Shown piece by piece: positions 63,248-64,000 of a DNA stretch of 64,000 nt. Every line of letters begins with the position of its first letter. Position 1 is the first letter of the stretch. Both the position numbers and the translations under genes were made by a program. The notes beneath the pieces are model-generated. The model saw nothing but the letters and a program-made list of their open reading frames with translations. It was not told the origin of the DNA and made no database searches. Source of the stretch: JAHOYW01 sp963664605 (lineage in GTDB: Bacteria > Verrucomicrobiota > Lentisphaeria > Victivallales > Victivallaceae); assembly GCA_963664605.1 (NCBI GenBank), contig OY761536.1:62001-126000 (forward strand), in the 5' to 3' direction.

Positions 63248-64000
63248 ATGAGAAGTATAAAAACGTTTTTGACTGTAATATTAATTAGCGCTATTGCTTT
63301 TTGCGCGCAGGGGGAAGGGGAGCAATATTATCTGGCCTATAACGACTTATTACAGGGAATCCTTGACAGAGGAGGAATTCCATCTAATACTCAGCCCAAG
63401 GAAAAAGGAGACCCCGTTACCCAGTCTGACCTCAATAATTTGCGGCATGCTATTGTTAGGCTTAGTTCTCATTACGTTGCCTACAGCACTTATACCCCTG
63501 ATACCGAAGGAGAGGACAAGGAGCCATTTCTCAGGGTTGGTGGTTCAGAGACTGATGAGTTCGGCAGGCAGATATATATTTATCGTATCGGTGGAGAAGA
63601 AAAATATTTAACTATGGTTCCCGCAGGATATACCAGCGCCGGTAAGATGGTTAAAGGAAGATGGTATAATCTAGCCAATTTGATCTCCGAAGTAAATTTT
63701 CCAAATTCTGTTCCAGTCTTATGGATACATTTCCAGGAGCTTGAGGAAATATTGAACCAATGTAAATATAAATATGTAAATTTAGGATATTCTCTTCGCC
63801 TGTATGATGATTATGGTTCTGCTGGTGTAGGGGAAACTGCTTACGGTTGGGAGTACGTTAGTGATGGCTATAGTGATTCAGGATTTACTATTTGCGATCC
63901 TATTAATTGGCGGTTAGCAAGATATGGTAATGAAGATACAATGATATATAAAAGCTGGATGAGCGACTGGTACAATTTTGATGGAGAGAGCAGTCTTTAT
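63248..64000 (+). CDS. Secreted protein of unknown function (3' partial)
   Basis: An open frame from ATG 63248, with GGGAG five bases ahead, runs without a stop to the window end (251 codons). MRSIKTFLTVILISAIAFCA is a signal peptide, with the Cys in a possible but weak lipobox. The following sequence (YYLAYNDLLQGILDRGGIPS, LRHAIVRLSSHYVAYSTYTP) is Tyr- and Gly-rich and not recognised. It follows the helical-repeat gene by 42 bp in the same direction, making a likely three-gene unit with the giant repeat protein. Confidence 0.8.
   Translation, partial: MRSIKTFLTVILISAIAFCAQGEGEQYYLAYNDLLQGILDRGGIPSNTQPKEKGDPVTQSDLNNLRHAIVRLSSHYVAYSTYTPDTEGEDKEPFLRVGGSETDEFGRQIYIYRIGGEEKYLTMVPAGYTSAGKMVKGRWYNLANLISEVNFPNSVPVLWIHFQELEEILNQCKYKYVNLGYSLRLYDDYGSAGVGETAYGWEYVSDGYSDSGFTICDPINWRLARYGNEDTMIYKSWMSDWYNFDGESSLY

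Noticed and set aside
1..64000. CRISPR arrays, prophage genes, toxin-antitoxin or defence systems
   Set aside because: No regularly spaced repeats, structural phage genes or intact integrase were found; the only nuclease-like gene is a fragment.

Overview
The window most likely comes from a Lentisphaerota-type bacterium (Victivallis/Lentisphaera-like), although no rRNA or marker gene is present to prove it. The grounds are pseudopilins with an FTLIELLVVIAIIAILA-type N-terminus and an H-X9-DG tail, several DUF4838 proteins, GntR regulators fused to solute-binding-like domains, and an AT-leaning base composition. From about 1 to 51.8 kb it is a polysaccharide-use island. From about 52 to 64 kb it is a more ordinary region of surface and redox proteins.

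Plus strand, 1-24.8 kb: a DUF4838/DUF2341/LamG protein cut by the window edge; a GntR-type regulator with its own promoter; a pseudopilin; a secreted CBM9/discoidin/DUF4838 protein; a decayed stretch (sulfatase relic and 5' relic of a second DUF4838 gene); then a long co-directional series driven by a promoter nearly identical to that of the regulator. The series encodes a GH63/GH37-like (alpha/alpha)6 hydrolase, a putative TIM-barrel hydrolase, a URO-D/MtaA-like methyltransferase homologue, a second secreted DUF4838 protein, a GH42-like enzyme, two DUF4082 proteins (one fused to an esterase) and a GH4 enzyme. A scar with IS66 and GH1 remnants follows.

Centre, 25.6-51.8 kb: an AraC regulator diverges from a GH106-like rhamnosidase gene. 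That gene converges, 4 bp apart, with an apparent eleven-gene minus-strand operon (47162 down to 29744). The operon holds two PcRGLX/YetA-like (PL26-type) proteins, two stand-alone copies of an undescribed C-terminal module, two BNR sialidase-like proteins, a pseudopilin, an APH-type kinase, an HpcH/HpaI aldolase, a cytoplasmic DUF4838 protein and a Gfo/Idh/MocA oxidoreductase. A second GntR/solute-binding regulator diverges from the operon head. Beyond it a beta-propeller protein carries the same C-terminal module. PL26-like, GH106-like and HpaI-type genes together suggest rhamnogalacturonan or another rhamnose-containing acidic glycan as substrate; this is inference. No transporter gene is visible although many enzymes lack signal peptides.

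Right end, 52-64 kb: the 3' half of a tRNA-Met gene beside a broken GIY-YIG/DUF4357 gene (probably the scar of an integrated element); a divergent DUF1573 / CcdA-like pair; a 2,076-residue secreted protein with internally duplicated FN3, calcium-repeat and beta-helix regions; a secreted helical-repeat protein; and the 5' part of another secreted protein running off the window.
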